Source of the DNA: Methylococcaceae bacterium
Lineage (GTDB): Bacteria > Pseudomonadota > Gammaproteobacteria > Methylococcales > Methylomonadaceae
Reading direction: 5' to 3'
Assembly (NCBI GenBank): GCA_016715325.1
Contig: JADKAL010000014.1
Span: 620,001 to 684,000, forward strand
DNA: 64,000 bases
The notes beneath the pieces were generated by a model, which was given only the letters and a program-made list of their open reading frames with translations, was not told the DNA's origin and ran no database searches. Shown one piece after another: positions 10,965 through 18,967 of this stretch (positions are counted from its first letter, which is position 1; every line of letters begins with the position of its first letter). The position numbers and the translations under genes are program-made.

Positions 10965-11513
10965 ATGAAACTAGCAATTGCAATTTGCGGGACGAAAATT
11001 GAGAATTTATCGACAGTCCGAAGCATTACGGTATTTTGGATAATTCGGTTGCAGGCGGCTTTATTGCCGTTATTCATAAGTAGGTATTGTCGACTTTGTT
11101 ACGGCGCATTAGCGTTTTGCACGGTTTTTGTGATTTCGGGTTGTGCTTCTAGTGTACAGCCGTCAGCGGCTGAAGCATCGCAAGTCGAAACTGTTATCCC
11201 GGCCGGTCCAATGGACATTCACGTTGATCATGCCTGGGTTAAAGATGCGAGCAGTCCCTCACAGCAGGATATCCATCGTAAAACGATGGCGGCGTTACGC
11301 GAAAAAATTGAAGTCGGTGGTTCATTCGTCGCAAGTTGGAATACTTTGGGTGCGGACGGCACTTACTGGCATGTTGCTGAAAAGGAAACGTATTCGTCCG
11401 ATGTGATACCGGAAGGCGCACGGAATCTCCCTGTCGGTTCGCTCTCAGCGATATTGCCCGGCGACGGCGGATTGCATTTATTTCGTATATTGGGTCGTGA
11501 GCCGGTCAAGTAG
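10965..11513 (+). CDS. Putative lipoprotein, unknown function
   Basis: 182 residues. A hydrophobic segment ending in a lipobox-like FVISGCASS sits near residue 60, unusually far in, so the true start may be an internal alternative codon and the first ~40 residues may not be translated. After the lipobox comes a ~120-residue soluble domain with IHRKTMAALREKIEVGGSF and a C-terminal VIPEGARNLPVGSLSAILP ... LHLFRILGREP that faintly recalls the end of parvulin-type prolyl isomerases. I cannot assign a function. It is followed on the opposite strand by the methyltransferase-like gene, with the two 3' ends overlapping by 8 bases. Confidence 0.6.
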   Translation: MKLAIAICGTKIENLSTVRSITVFWIIRLQAALLPLFISRYCRLCYGALAFCTVFVISGCASSVQPSAAEASQVETVIPAGPMDIHVDHAWVKDASSPSQQDIHRKTMAALREKIEVGGSFVASWNTLGADGTYWHVAEKETYSSDVIPEGARNLPVGSLSAILPGDGGLHLFRILGREPVK

Positions 11514-12270
11514 TTTTGTTATCAGACGTTCCTAAGGTCATATGGATATAAGGTTTGACTTTACCTTGAACGTTGAAGGAAGAATGTAACTCGCATTCCC
11601 AGCGTGTTGCGATGTCCAATTCGTCTTTTCGGTTAGCGTCGTCCAGTAGGATGACGCAGCCGGGCTTTAACTTTTCTTTCATACAAGGTATCAGCCCATA
11701 GCGTCCGCCCTTGGTTCTTCTTGGCGGCCCGTCGCATAAAACCAAACTAAAATCGGCCGGTAGGCTTTCCGTGTCGACATCGTACCAGCAATAATCACCG
11801 TATTCTTTTAGCGGTTTGCAAACTATTGTCGAATCCAATCCGTAAAAATCCAAATAGCCTTGAACCTGATTACGCCAGTTAGCTTTATGTTCAAGAATCC
11901 AATGGCGCTGGTTTGTTTGCTTTACCACTGCGCTAATGAGTATGGAAGAAAGGCCGGATCCGCATTCCAGAATCGATCCCGATGTCGTTAACGCATATGT
12001 TATACACGCAGCAAGATATTCGTCGCGCGCGCTCCACGCTTCATTTCCCCAGCCGTAAATCAAGTCGAGAAGCACCGGGTGTCCCGGATAAGCACACGCA
12101 TTTGGTGCTTTGAGGAAATCATCCATCGCTTCGCGGAAAACCACATCGCGTCGTCGGCCTTTGATAAGGCTTCGAATGCCGGACGGCACCGTTTTATAGT
12201 AGGTTTCAAGAATAAAATGCCGCATATTACCTGGAAATATTGTTTTTATGGGTTTTGGCGGTTGATCCAT
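11506..12270 (-). CDS. Class I SAM-dependent methyltransferase-like protein
   Basis: 254 residues. The core Rossmann motif I is visible as SILECGSGLSSILIS, followed by WILEHKANW (end of strand 2), FSLVLCDGPPRRTKGGRYGL (strand 4 and loop) and GCVILLDDANR (strand 5). This order fits small-molecule or lipid-associated class I methyltransferases of the Methyltransf_24 type. Substrate unknown. The gene is isolated, with convergent and divergent neighbours. The fold is likely; actual methyl transfer is inference. Confidence 0.65.
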   Translation of the reverse strand: MDQPPKPIKTIFPGNMRHFILETYYKTVPSGIRSLIKGRRRDVVFREAMDDFLKAPNACAYPGHPVLLDLIYGWGNEAWSARDEYLAACITYALTTSGSILECGSGLSSILISAVVKQTNQRHWILEHKANWRNQVQGYLDFYGLDSTIVCKPLKEYGDYCWYDVDTESLPADFSLVLCDGPPRRTKGGRYGLIPCMKEKLKPGCVILLDDANRKDELDIATRWECELHSSFNVQGKVKPYIHMTLGTSDNKTT

Positions 12271-12421
12271 TTTCAGCCTGTTTGGATAATAAAATGCGTC
12301 TATTGAACTACTTGTTTCGGAATATTGCCTATGTTAAAGGTATTCCTGTAGTTATGAACGATTGAAATAAGAATACCGTTAAACTGAGTACTTAACACAA
12401 ATCATTCGAAGGAAATTACCG

Positions 12422-12952
12422 ATGAGTTTAAATTACACTGAAGAAGAGTTGAATCTGTTAGCGAATACCCCTCACATCATCGGCTCGGCGATGGCTTTTA
12501 CCGGAAGCAGCGGTTTATTCGGAACCGGGAAAGAAATGTTCGTTAATGCACAGGCGGTTATGGCAGGAGTCAAAGACTATCCTCACAATGCGTTGATTCA
12601 AGCTATCTTGCCTCATGTTCAAGAGGGAGCGTCGGAGGCTATGGAAAAGATGAAAAAAGTACGCGATTGGGGTGTTGAGCGTTACAAAGCAAAAGGCGTT
12701 ACTTCTGCAGAAAAATTTCAAGATGCAGCGGTGGAGGATTGCCGGGCGATTGCGGATTTGCTGGCAGAGAAAGCATCGGAACAAGAAGCCGCCGAATATA
12801 AACAATGGGCGATGACCATTGCAGAAAAAGTAGCAATGGCTACCACGGAGGGCGATTTTTTGGGGTTTGGTGGCGAACGCTTCAGTGCGAACGAAAGAGC
12901 CTTATTTACCCGGATTCAAGACGCATTTGGCGTTACAACACTGTTGGCGTAG
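12422..12952 (+). CDS. Conserved hypothetical helical protein
   Basis: 176 residues, no signal peptide. It begins MSLNYTEEELNLLANTPHII and is rich in helix-forming, charged segments; the middle (EGASEAMEKMKKVRDWGVER) may form a coiled coil. A GAAGGAA ribosome binding site precedes the ATG by 8 bases. I do not recognise a named domain. The end converges with the DUF1801 gene, leaving 4 bases between the two stops. Confidence 0.65.
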   Translation: MSLNYTEEELNLLANTPHIIGSAMAFTGSSGLFGTGKEMFVNAQAVMAGVKDYPHNALIQAILPHVQEGASEAMEKMKKVRDWGVERYKAKGVTSAEKFQDAAVEDCRAIADLLAEKASEQEAAEYKQWAMTIAEKVAMATTEGDFLGFGGERFSANERALFTRIQDAFGVTTLLA

Positions 12953-12956
12953 TGCT

Positions 12957-13340
12957 TTACTTTTTCCGTTTTGCATCGAACATATCCAAATTTTCTTTTA
13001 CTCGAAAGTTCACGATAGCTGCGATCAGATCGAAGGGAATCGGTCTGTCGAATGGAAAGCGCACGGTTCCTTTAGCGGTTTCATAAGACGATAATGCTTC
13101 CTTGAATTTTGCGATGCCGGACGAACCCGGATAAAAACCGATGTGATTTTTAAATGCGGCAAAATGTACCAAATTACCTTTCAGCGTAAAGGTCGGTATT
13201 CGGTAGCTAATCTTTTCTTCGGCGGCAGGCGCTGTTTTCGCAATTGTAATCCTGATTTCACGAAGTAGGTCGGCAATTTCATTAGGAAATTCGGCTATAT
13301 AAGCGTCGATGTCTTTGGACGGAGAGGGTTGTATTTTCAT
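12957..13340 (-). CDS. DUF1801 / YdhG-like protein
   Basis: 127 residues, full length for the family. Typical features: an N-terminal DIDAYIAEFPNEIADLLREI helix, EEKISYRIPTFTLKGNLVHF and AAFKNHIGFYPG in the middle, and a late GTVRFPFDRPIPFDLIAAIV. Members fold like the bacterial frataxin-like/YdhG group; proposed iron-handling roles are not well tested. Single gene with its own start. Confidence 0.8.
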   Translation of the reverse strand: MKIQPSPSKDIDAYIAEFPNEIADLLREIRITIAKTAPAAEEKISYRIPTFTLKGNLVHFAAFKNHIGFYPGSSGIAKFKEALSSYETAKGTVRFPFDRPIPFDLIAAIVNFRVKENLDMFDAKRKK

Positions 13341-13527
13341 TGGAATTTGTTCGGGTATACTGATTCTTCATTATTTAATTTTTGGCGCTAAAATACCGGG
13401 TCGGTTCATTAGCGCAATTTATAATTGTCGAATAACTTTTGATGACTCATTGAAGCGGACAATGCGGTGACTTTATATGATATTCATAAAAATGAGATGT
13501 AAATAATTTCGCTTTGAAGGTGGTCCT

Positions 13528-14040
13528 ATGACACAGCTAAAATTTCCAAAAATAGCCGCACTCATGCTGAGCATCGCGTTTTTGTCGGTTAGCTCGGCAA
13601 GCGCCGACTCACCATTTGGGTCCGAAGGCGACAAACATGATAGTAAGCATGAAAAAAGGCATAAAATCCGCAGTCGGCACGGCTATCAATATAAACAAAA
13701 TCAAGATAGATCGAAGTATAGCGGCGGACGGTATTTTAACGACCGCGATCGAATAGTTGCCGATGGGTTTTTTGGTAAGGAATATCGGAGCGGTCGATGT
13801 CCGCCGGGGTTGGATAAGAAATCGAACGGTTGTGTGCCGCCTGGACAAGCTAAAAAATGGGTAATCGGTCAACCGATACCCCAGGAAGTCGATTATTACG
13901 ATTTACCTCCCGAATTAATAGCGGGAATCGGTATGCCGCCTCCTGGATACCGTTACGTTCGAGTTGCATCGGATATATTGTTAATTGCGATTGGTTCGAC
14001 GATGGTGATGGATGCGATTTACGACTTGGGGTTGAGGTAA
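13528..14040 (+). CDS. RcnB/CigR-like periplasmic protein
   Basis: 170 residues with a signal peptide (hydrophobic LMLSIAFLSVSSASA, cut before DSPFG). A basic His/Lys/Arg-rich stretch follows (KHDSKHEKRHKIRSRHGYQ), then CPPGLDKKSNGCVPPGQAKKW and the family hallmark LPPELIAGIGMPPPGYRYVR with VASDILLIAIGS near the end. RcnB-type proteins are small periplasmic proteins linked to metal homeostasis; CigR relatives to regulation of virulence. The two cysteines at CPPGL and CVPPG could form a disulfide or bind metal. Role here is unknown. Confidence 0.75.
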   Translation: MTQLKFPKIAALMLSIAFLSVSSASADSPFGSEGDKHDSKHEKRHKIRSRHGYQYKQNQDRSKYSGGRYFNDRDRIVADGFFGKEYRSGRCPPGLDKKSNGCVPPGQAKKWVIGQPIPQEVDYYDLPPELIAGIGMPPPGYRYVRVASDILLIAIGSTMVMDAIYDLGLR

Positions 14041-14420
14041 GTTGGGTTGCCGATTTTAAATTAGACCGGAGTCATTAAAATCGCATGTCGGTATTAAAGA
14101 AATCATTCTTAATAAAATAAAGGCTTATAGATTCGGCCTTGTGAAGTTTTAATTTCCCTTCGGCTCCTCTCAGGAGAGCCTATCGAAGCACATAAAGCCC
14201 TTTCGTTAGGCTAAAGACGAATGGAAGTTAAAACTTCATAAAGCCGAATCAGGAGGCCGACCAGCGTTTCGTCATTATTTTCGCAAAACACGATAAAGCA
14301 CTCATGTATCGGCGTAAATATGTTTTTTTCTTGGCTATGATATGATTGACGCGCACTTGTAAAAAGTTTGAGTCCGTTCTAACCCGTTGTACCCAGTGAT
14401 AATTATATAAGGAGATGTTT
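14041..14420. other. Intergenic region holding a large palindrome
   Basis: 380 bases between two plus-strand genes. Most of it is the imperfect inverted repeat described at 14130-14250. The rest is AT-rich leader for the gene at 14421, ending in a ribosome binding site (GGAG, 14411-14414). Confidence 0.6.
14130..14250. repeat. Large imperfect inverted repeat, MITE-like or structured RNA
   Basis: The 33-base arms 14130-14162 and 14218-14250 match at 29 of 33 positions as inverted copies, and two of the four differences would be G-U pairs in RNA. Inside the loop a second inverted repeat can be seen (AGCCTATCGAAG near 14177 with CTTTCGTTAGGCT near 14201). No coding potential. The form suggests a miniature mobile element or repeated palindrome, but I see no second copy in the window. 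Confidence 0.6.
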
Positions 14421-14894
14421 ATGAAATGCGTTAAATTTTTGTTGTTAGCTTTATCTTTGGCAACAACCACTCACGTTAAAGCGGAAACCATCGATGTAAG
14501 CGTCGGACTTGGCGGATATGTAGCGCCGACCAACTCTGCCGCTAAATTTTGTGTAAAATTAACTTTCATTAAAAAGAATACAGGTACCTTGTTTACGGGG
14601 TTAACCACGACAAAGATTAAGCCGATTAGAATTGTAGAACTCTCTCAATTGCAAACGTCCAACCAGCCAGTTTTGAAGAATTTTAATGTTTCCTTTACGT
14701 TGGCGGCTTCAACGACGCCTGTTCAAGCGGGTGTTTACGATTTTTGTATGACCCCTACTGCAGGTACGGTATGGAAAAAAACCACGACACCCATACCTAC
14801 CAGTTATTTTTATTATGTCGATGCTGTGGTTTTAGGACTAGGAGTTACGCCACCGTTTCCGGATAATGGAGTATTTAGCCTTTTACTAAATTAG
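14421..14894 (+). CDS. Secreted hypothetical protein
   Basis: 157 residues from the ATG at 14421; an in-frame ATG at 14415 directly abuts the GGAG at 14411-14414, so the later start has the better spacing. Signal peptide: KCVKFLLLALSLATT ... HVKAE. The mature part is probably beta-rich (ETIDVSVGLGGYVAPTNSAA, repeated aromatic/Thr strands) with two cysteines (KFCVKL and YDFCMT) that could pair. No family recognised. Confidence 0.6.
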   Translation: MKCVKFLLLALSLATTTHVKAETIDVSVGLGGYVAPTNSAAKFCVKLTFIKKNTGTLFTGLTTTKIKPIRIVELSQLQTSNQPVLKNFNVSFTLAASTTPVQAGVYDFCMTPTAGTVWKKTTTPIPTSYFYYVDAVVLGLGVTPPFPDNGVFSLLLN

Positions 14895-14915
14895 TATTCT
14901 TTTTCATGGTGAGAA

Positions 14916-14945
14916 TGTAGAGACGAAAAATCTTGTGTCTCTACA
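14916..14945. terminator. Hairpin between convergent genes
   Basis: A perfect 9-base inverted repeat, TGTAGAGAC / GTCTCTACA, with a 12-base loop lies between the ends of the secreted protein gene (14894) and the mtoX-like gene (14961). No strong T-tract follows directly on either strand, so it may be a weak bidirectional terminator or a 3'-end stabiliser. Confidence 0.5.
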
Positions 14946-14960
14946 GCCTCTTTATGCATT

Positions 14961-16308
14961 TTATTTTTTTATCGTAACTTTCCCGTACAAACTATTCGCA
15001 CCAAACACCATTTGATGCGGACGCCCCAGTTTTTGTCTTGTAAAATCTAAAGAGATTTGTTCTTTTAGTTCTTTTCCATTCCAATCGTAAGCTTTAAAAA
15101 ACTGTTCGTTATCCTTGCCTTTTTTGTCCCAGTTGGCGAGCAAGGACGAGGTGTAATAGACGCGTTTACCGTCCCAGCTCGATGAAACCATGTTTACCTG
15201 CGCGCCTATTTTATGTTCATACACTTGTTTCGGTTTGAACGGGTCGCTGATGTCGAAGCTGCGGGTCATGCCGTCCATGAAGGTATTAACCCAGAGCGTT
15301 TTGTCGTCGCTGGAGATCGAAATATCTACCGGTAACGGTATTTTGGACGGATCGCCGATGTCGGCAACTTCTTTAGCTTGCCATTCACCCGCTTTATCTT
15401 TGTGAATCAGCCATATTTTTGAAGTCAGGGCAGTGCTGGTGAAGCAGTAATCGTGCTTTTCATCCCATGCGCAACGGATTTCTAAAGGGGCTCCGGGGAC
15501 GTCGAAGACTTTTTTCGGTTGTTTGGTGTGTAAATCCCACTGTACGACGGTATTGCCGAAGCGTTTCATGGCTTCCGGGTCGGCGAGCATTTTGCCGAAG
15601 TCCATCATGTAATTCGACCAGCCGGTGAACGACGACGTAAACATGGCGTTATGACGCGGCATTACCCGTAAATCGTATCCGTAACCATCGGCGTATTTAC
15701 CGGTTTTAACCGCCCCGCCTAAATCGCTATCGGTGGGCATCCAATGTGTATCAATATACTTGCCGTCATTGGTATATTCCACTAACCCAGTGCGACCTCC
15801 GTGGTCTTTGTTGTTGGATAATCCAGTCAAAATCATCCGTCCCGGAAGGGCATAAGTGGTATGCGGACCGACAACACCGCCGCTTTTGGCGACAAAATCA
15901 CTTATTGTATTGGTCAACGCGGGTTTTGAAGGATCGGTATGAATATCGAAGACGAAAATTTTGCTGGTATCTAAGCCTGCCGCCCAAAGATATTGGCGGT
16001 CGTCGGTGACACCGGAATGATGCGCTTCGTTTCGTCCTCCGATGGAAAGGGCGTTGATGACTTTGCCGTAAGTCTTGGATTTCGGCCTGACATCGACGGT
16101 GACCAGTTTGTCTTGTTCATCGCCAAGTCCTTCGACACCTAAAGTCCATATATAAACATAGTCTTCCTGTCCGGTGATTTTCTGGGGCGTAAGGCGAAAC
16201 GCACGTTTCGTCGGTTAGTGCGGGCGCTGCATAACATGCCGCCATAATGGCAGCGGATAAGCTGACTATCTTTAATCGGCTTAAGGCTTTTGTTGTAATC
16301 GCATTCAT
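14961..16308 (-). CDS. mtoX: SBP56-family protein, methanethiol oxidase-like (frame interrupted by one base)
   Basis: SBP56 (selenium-binding protein) family; the bacterial periplasmic members include methanethiol oxidase MtoX, a copper enzyme turning CH3SH into formaldehyde, H2S and H2O2. The start at 16308 has a GAGG site and a signal peptide (SLSAAIMAACYAAPALTDET). The conserved TCVSPY follows. A run of four C (coding strand, 16187-16184) carries one surplus base: before it the frame reads VSPYA, after it KITGQEDYVYIW, GGRNEAHHSGV, HTTYALPGRMIL and GRPHQMVFGANSLYGKV. Removing one base gives 448 residues, normal for the family. It is last in a run with a ferredoxin, DUF4242 and tetR. Substrate is by homology only; the frame break is most likely sequence error. 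Confidence 0.85.
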
Positions 16309-16362
16309 GGTTTCCTCTCAGGTTTTTAGTATTTAATTATTATTTTTTCAGTCAGATAGTAC

Positions 16363-16542
16363 TTAATCAGCGCATTCGAGTGCGCCCGACGGGCACTGAC
16401 TGACAACATCCTTTATTTTTTGTTCGTCGGCGTTAGCCGGGTCGATGACAAACTCGCCGCTCTCAATTTTGAAGACTTCCGGTAACGACTTGACGCAGAC
16501 ACCCGCGTGACAGCATTTTGAAGCATCCCATTTGATTTCCAT
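16363..16542 (-). CDS. Small single-cluster ferredoxin, YjdI/Fer4_19 type
   Basis: 59 residues. It reads MEIKWDASKCCHAGVCVKSL with PEVFKIESGEF and VSQCPSGALECAD. The C..H..GVC...LPEVF and CPSGAL pattern is that of the divergent one-cluster iron-sulfur proteins of the YjdI family. A GAGG ribosome binding site lies a few bases upstream. It sits between the DUF4242 gene (33-base gap) and the mtoX-like gene (54-base gap), all on the minus strand, so one transcript is likely. The ferredoxin may carry electrons or support metal-site maturation for the neighbour; that is inference. Confidence 0.85.
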   Translation of the reverse strand: MEIKWDASKCCHAGVCVKSLPEVFKIESGEFVIDPANADEQKIKDVVSQCPSGALECAD

Positions 16543-16575
16543 AGCTCACCTCTTTAGAGTTAAAAATGACGGCAA

Positions 16576-16851
16576 CTAAGTTTCTGCCGTCGTCGGATCA
16601 ATGATGGTCTTAATTCGAGAAATTTTATTGGCTGGAAAACCGCCTTGTTCGGCATGGGCTTTCACCGAGGCTTCATCTGGCGCAATATAGACACAGTAGA
16701 CTTTATCGTCGGTGACGTAGCTTTCCAGCCATTGAATTTGCGGTCCCATTCCACTCAGAATGCCGCACGATTTTTGCGAAATGCCTTGCAATTGTTCGGC
16801 GCTTAAGGAACCCGCGCCAGGGATTTCTCTTTCGATAAGGTATTTAGGCAT
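16576..16851 (-). CDS. DUF4242 family protein
   Basis: 91 residues starting MPKYLIEREIPGAGSLSAEQ. The ferredoxin-like fold core is seen as IQWLESYVTDDKVYCVYIAP followed by EASVKAHAEQGGFPANKISRI, typical of DUF4242 (the group including a nickel-binding Streptomyces protein). Cytoplasmic, no signal peptide. It is the first gene after tetR and has an operator-like site 24-37 bases upstream of its start, so it probably heads the ferredoxin/mtoX transcript. Confidence 0.85.
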   Translation of the reverse strand: MPKYLIEREIPGAGSLSAEQLQGISQKSCGILSGMGPQIQWLESYVTDDKVYCVYIAPDEASVKAHAEQGGFPANKISRIKTIIDPTTAET

Positions 16852-16874
16852 GATATTCTCCTGTTGTTAAAAAA

Positions 16875-16888
16875 ACGACCAGTCGTCT
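16875..16888 (-). promoter_or_regulatory. Operator-like palindrome upstream of DUF4242
   Basis: On the minus strand the site reads AGACGACTGGTCGT, an imperfect palindrome in the 49-base gap between tetR and the DUF4242 gene. A near-identical site (AGACAACCGGTCGT) precedes tetR itself. Two such sites at the two starts are what one expects of an autoregulated TetR repressor and its target. Confidence 0.65.
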
Positions 16889-16900
16889 TATTTTGTAGCA

Positions 16901-17494
16901 TCATAGTCTGAAATAATCGCCGAGTAAATCTTTTATACACTTTTTTAGCGGTTCGACCGATTGCTCTATCTTCATACGCAACATGGCGCCTTGCCACGCG
17001 TTGACCAGCAAGGCAGCCATGTCTTCCGGCGATTTATCCAGGCGGATTCGGCCTTCCGTCTGCCCCTTTTTCAGTCCCACGGCTAATAGGCTCTGATAAC
17101 GATAAACCGCCAACTGCAAGGATTTTCGACACAGTTCACTGGTATCACCGATTTCCCCCATCAAATTACCCAATAAACATCCGCCTTTGAATTCGGCTGC
17201 TTCCAAACCGAAGATAAGTTCATTGAAGTAACTTTCTAATGCGCTTAGTCCGTCCAGACCGGGCTGTTGTAAGTATCCGTCGAATTGCTGTATAAAAGGT
17301 TCGATATAATGCTGTATGACCTCGGCGGCGTAACTTTCTTTGCTCGGAAAATAGTTGTAGAACGAACCTTTAGGAACTTGAACCGCATCCAGGATTTCTT
17401 TCAGTCCAGTGCCGTGATAGCCCTGGTTCATTAATAATTGAACACCTTGGGCGAGAAGATTTTCTTTATTGATTTGTTTTTTTGCAATGACCAT
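16901..17494 (-). CDS. TetR family transcriptional regulator
   Basis: 197 residues. The N-terminal helix-turn-helix is clear: LLAQGVQLLMNQGYHGTGLK followed by EILDAVQVPKGSFYNYFPSK. The C-terminal ligand domain has GCLLGNLMGEIGDTSE and resembles the AcuR-type (TetR_C_6) group, which respond to small electrophiles and related acids. Cysteines at GGCLLG, ELCRKS and KKCIKD could be sensing residues. It lies upstream of, and in line with, the DUF4242-ferredoxin-mtoX genes and shares an operator-like sequence with them. The inducer is unknown; a sulfur compound would be a fair guess from the context. Confidence 0.85.
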   Translation of the reverse strand: MVIAKKQINKENLLAQGVQLLMNQGYHGTGLKEILDAVQVPKGSFYNYFPSKESYAAEVIQHYIEPFIQQFDGYLQQPGLDGLSALESYFNELIFGLEAAEFKGGCLLGNLMGEIGDTSELCRKSLQLAVYRYQSLLAVGLKKGQTEGRIRLDKSPEDMAALLVNAWQGAMLRMKIEQSVEPLKKCIKDLLGDYFRL

Positions 17495-17507
17495 AGCAGG
17501 AAATAAT

Positions 17508-17521
17508 ACGACCGGTTGTCT
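17508..17521 (-). promoter_or_regulatory. Operator-like palindrome upstream of tetR
   Basis: On the minus strand AGACAACCGGTCGT, 14-27 bases upstream of the tetR start. It differs from the site before DUF4242 at two positions only (G/A and T/C). Likely autoregulatory TetR site. Confidence 0.6.
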
Positions 17522-17658
17522 TAATTCGTCAATAGATACATTTTCGATAACAATTTAATTATGCGCGAATCTTATGGCTAACGACCTATTTTCTTGCAGT
17601 TTTTTCGATGTAATGCAGAAAAAGCTTAATTCAGTCTTATCAAGACTAAGTTAGCATA

Positions 17659-18755
17659 CTAGTGTAACGTCCTCAACATATCTTTAGCTTTGTCTACTTT
17701 AGCCAAGATCGTCTCTGGTTTGGCTGTCCAATGGTAAGGTTTTGGGTTGCTATTGCGGTGGTCGAGATACTCCTGTATCGCTGTTTTGAGGTCGTCAACA
17801 CTGTGGAAAACACCACGCCGGATACGTTCCTCGGTAATGTCCCGGAAGAAACGCTCGACTAAGTTGAGCCATGAGGCCGAGGTTGGCGTGAAGTGTAAGT
17901 GGAACCGGGGATGCTGGGCCAGCCAGTCCTTTACTTCGGCATGTTTGTGCGTCGCATAGTTGTCGACGATCAAATGCAATGCCAAGGTTTTGTCGGTTCG
18001 CCGGTCAATTGTCTTCAGGAACTTGAGGAACTCGTCGTGGCGGTGCCTGGGCTGGCATTGCCCAATCACCGTTCCGGTCTGCACGTCGAGTGCCGCAAAC
18101 AAAGTTGTGGTGCCATGTCGCTTATAATCGTGCGTCATCGTCCCGCATTTTCCCGGCTTCATCGGCAGGCCGGGTTGGCTACGATCTAGCGCCTGGATTT
18201 GGCTTTTCTCGTCGACGGAAAACACGATGGCCTTCTCCGGTGGGTCCAGGTAAAGGCCCACGACATCGCGCAACTTTTCGGCGAACAGCGGGTCGTTCGA
18301 AACCTTAAAGCCCTTCACTTGATGGGGCTTCAGTTTGTGCTCCCGCCAGATGCCGTGCACCGCCATCCGGGAAATGCCGACCTGCTCCGCCATCGTCCGG
18401 CAACTCCACTGCGTCGCGGCAGCCGGTTTACCGGTCAATGTCAAGGCCAGGACTTCTGGACTTTGTCAGTCGGCAGCGGCGGTATCCGCGACGGGCGGGT
18501 CTTGCCTTTCTTGAGCCCTTCAACACCACTTTCGAGATAGCGATTCCGCCACTTGTTCAAGGTCGGGTTGCTGACCCCCAACGTTGCCATAATGACCGTT
18601 GTTGACAAGCCCTCGGCGGTCATCAGTACCATTCTAGCCCGTAGTCTTTGTTTAGCCACAACAGACCGGCTCTTCACACAGCGTTCCAGTTCTGTTCGAT
18701 CCTCTTCAATCAGTGTAATTTTCATTGGCGTTCTCATGGACACCAATTGTATCAT
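17659..18755 (-). CDS. IS630 family transposase (one-base frame break)
   Basis: The N-terminal part (18755 to 18441) is a helix-turn-helix region: [20 protein letters not shown] and [17 protein letters not shown]. The C-terminal part (from about 18444) continues in another frame with winged-helix residues ([20 protein letters not shown]) and the DDE core: [14 protein letters not shown] (D), [13 protein letters not shown] (D) and [18 protein letters not shown] (E). Adding one base next to 18456 would join them as [12 protein letters not shown], giving a normal single-ORF protein of about 365 residues. The stop codon TAG at 17661-17659 is made from the target TA plus the flanking base. Either inactive, read by frameshifting, or a sequence error. 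Confidence 0.85.
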
Positions 18756-18783
18756 ATCTTAATGTTTGTTGAGGACGTTACAC
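17662..18783 (-). mobile_element. IS630-family insertion sequence
   Basis: The 1122-base element is bounded by inverted ends GTGTAACGTCCTCAACA (17662-17678) and its perfect complement (18767-18783). TA lies at both borders (17660-17661 and 18784-18785), so each junction reads CTAG, the favoured IS630 target with TA duplication. Contains one transposase gene with a frame break. The element sits between tetR and the gene at 18968. Confidence 0.9.
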
Positions 18784-18923
18784 TAGTGTTTTGAATTCGA
18801 TAAGTTATGTGCCGAATTGGGGTGCGACAATTTGTCGCATCTACAGGAATAATTAATACTGTTAGACTATGCTTAACTTTTGTAGGCGTTCATTCCACAT
18901 GAGTTAGCATCCTTCCTCTCTAT

Positions 18924-18956
18924 AATGCGGGCGAAGTGACCGCCCGCATTTTTTTT
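18924..18956 (+). terminator. Strong intrinsic terminator just upstream of a gene
   Basis: Perfect 10-base stem AATGCGGGCG / CGCCCGCATT (18924-18933, 18941-18950), 7-base loop, then eight T in a row (18949-18956). It ends 12 bases before the start codon at 18968. No gene lies upstream on this strand except across the insertion sequence, so it may be an attenuator, the end of a small RNA, or a leftover from before the IS insertion. A TATAAT overlaps its left edge (18921-18926) without a convincing -35. Confidence 0.8.
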
Positions 18957-18967
18957 ACGAGGTCGAC

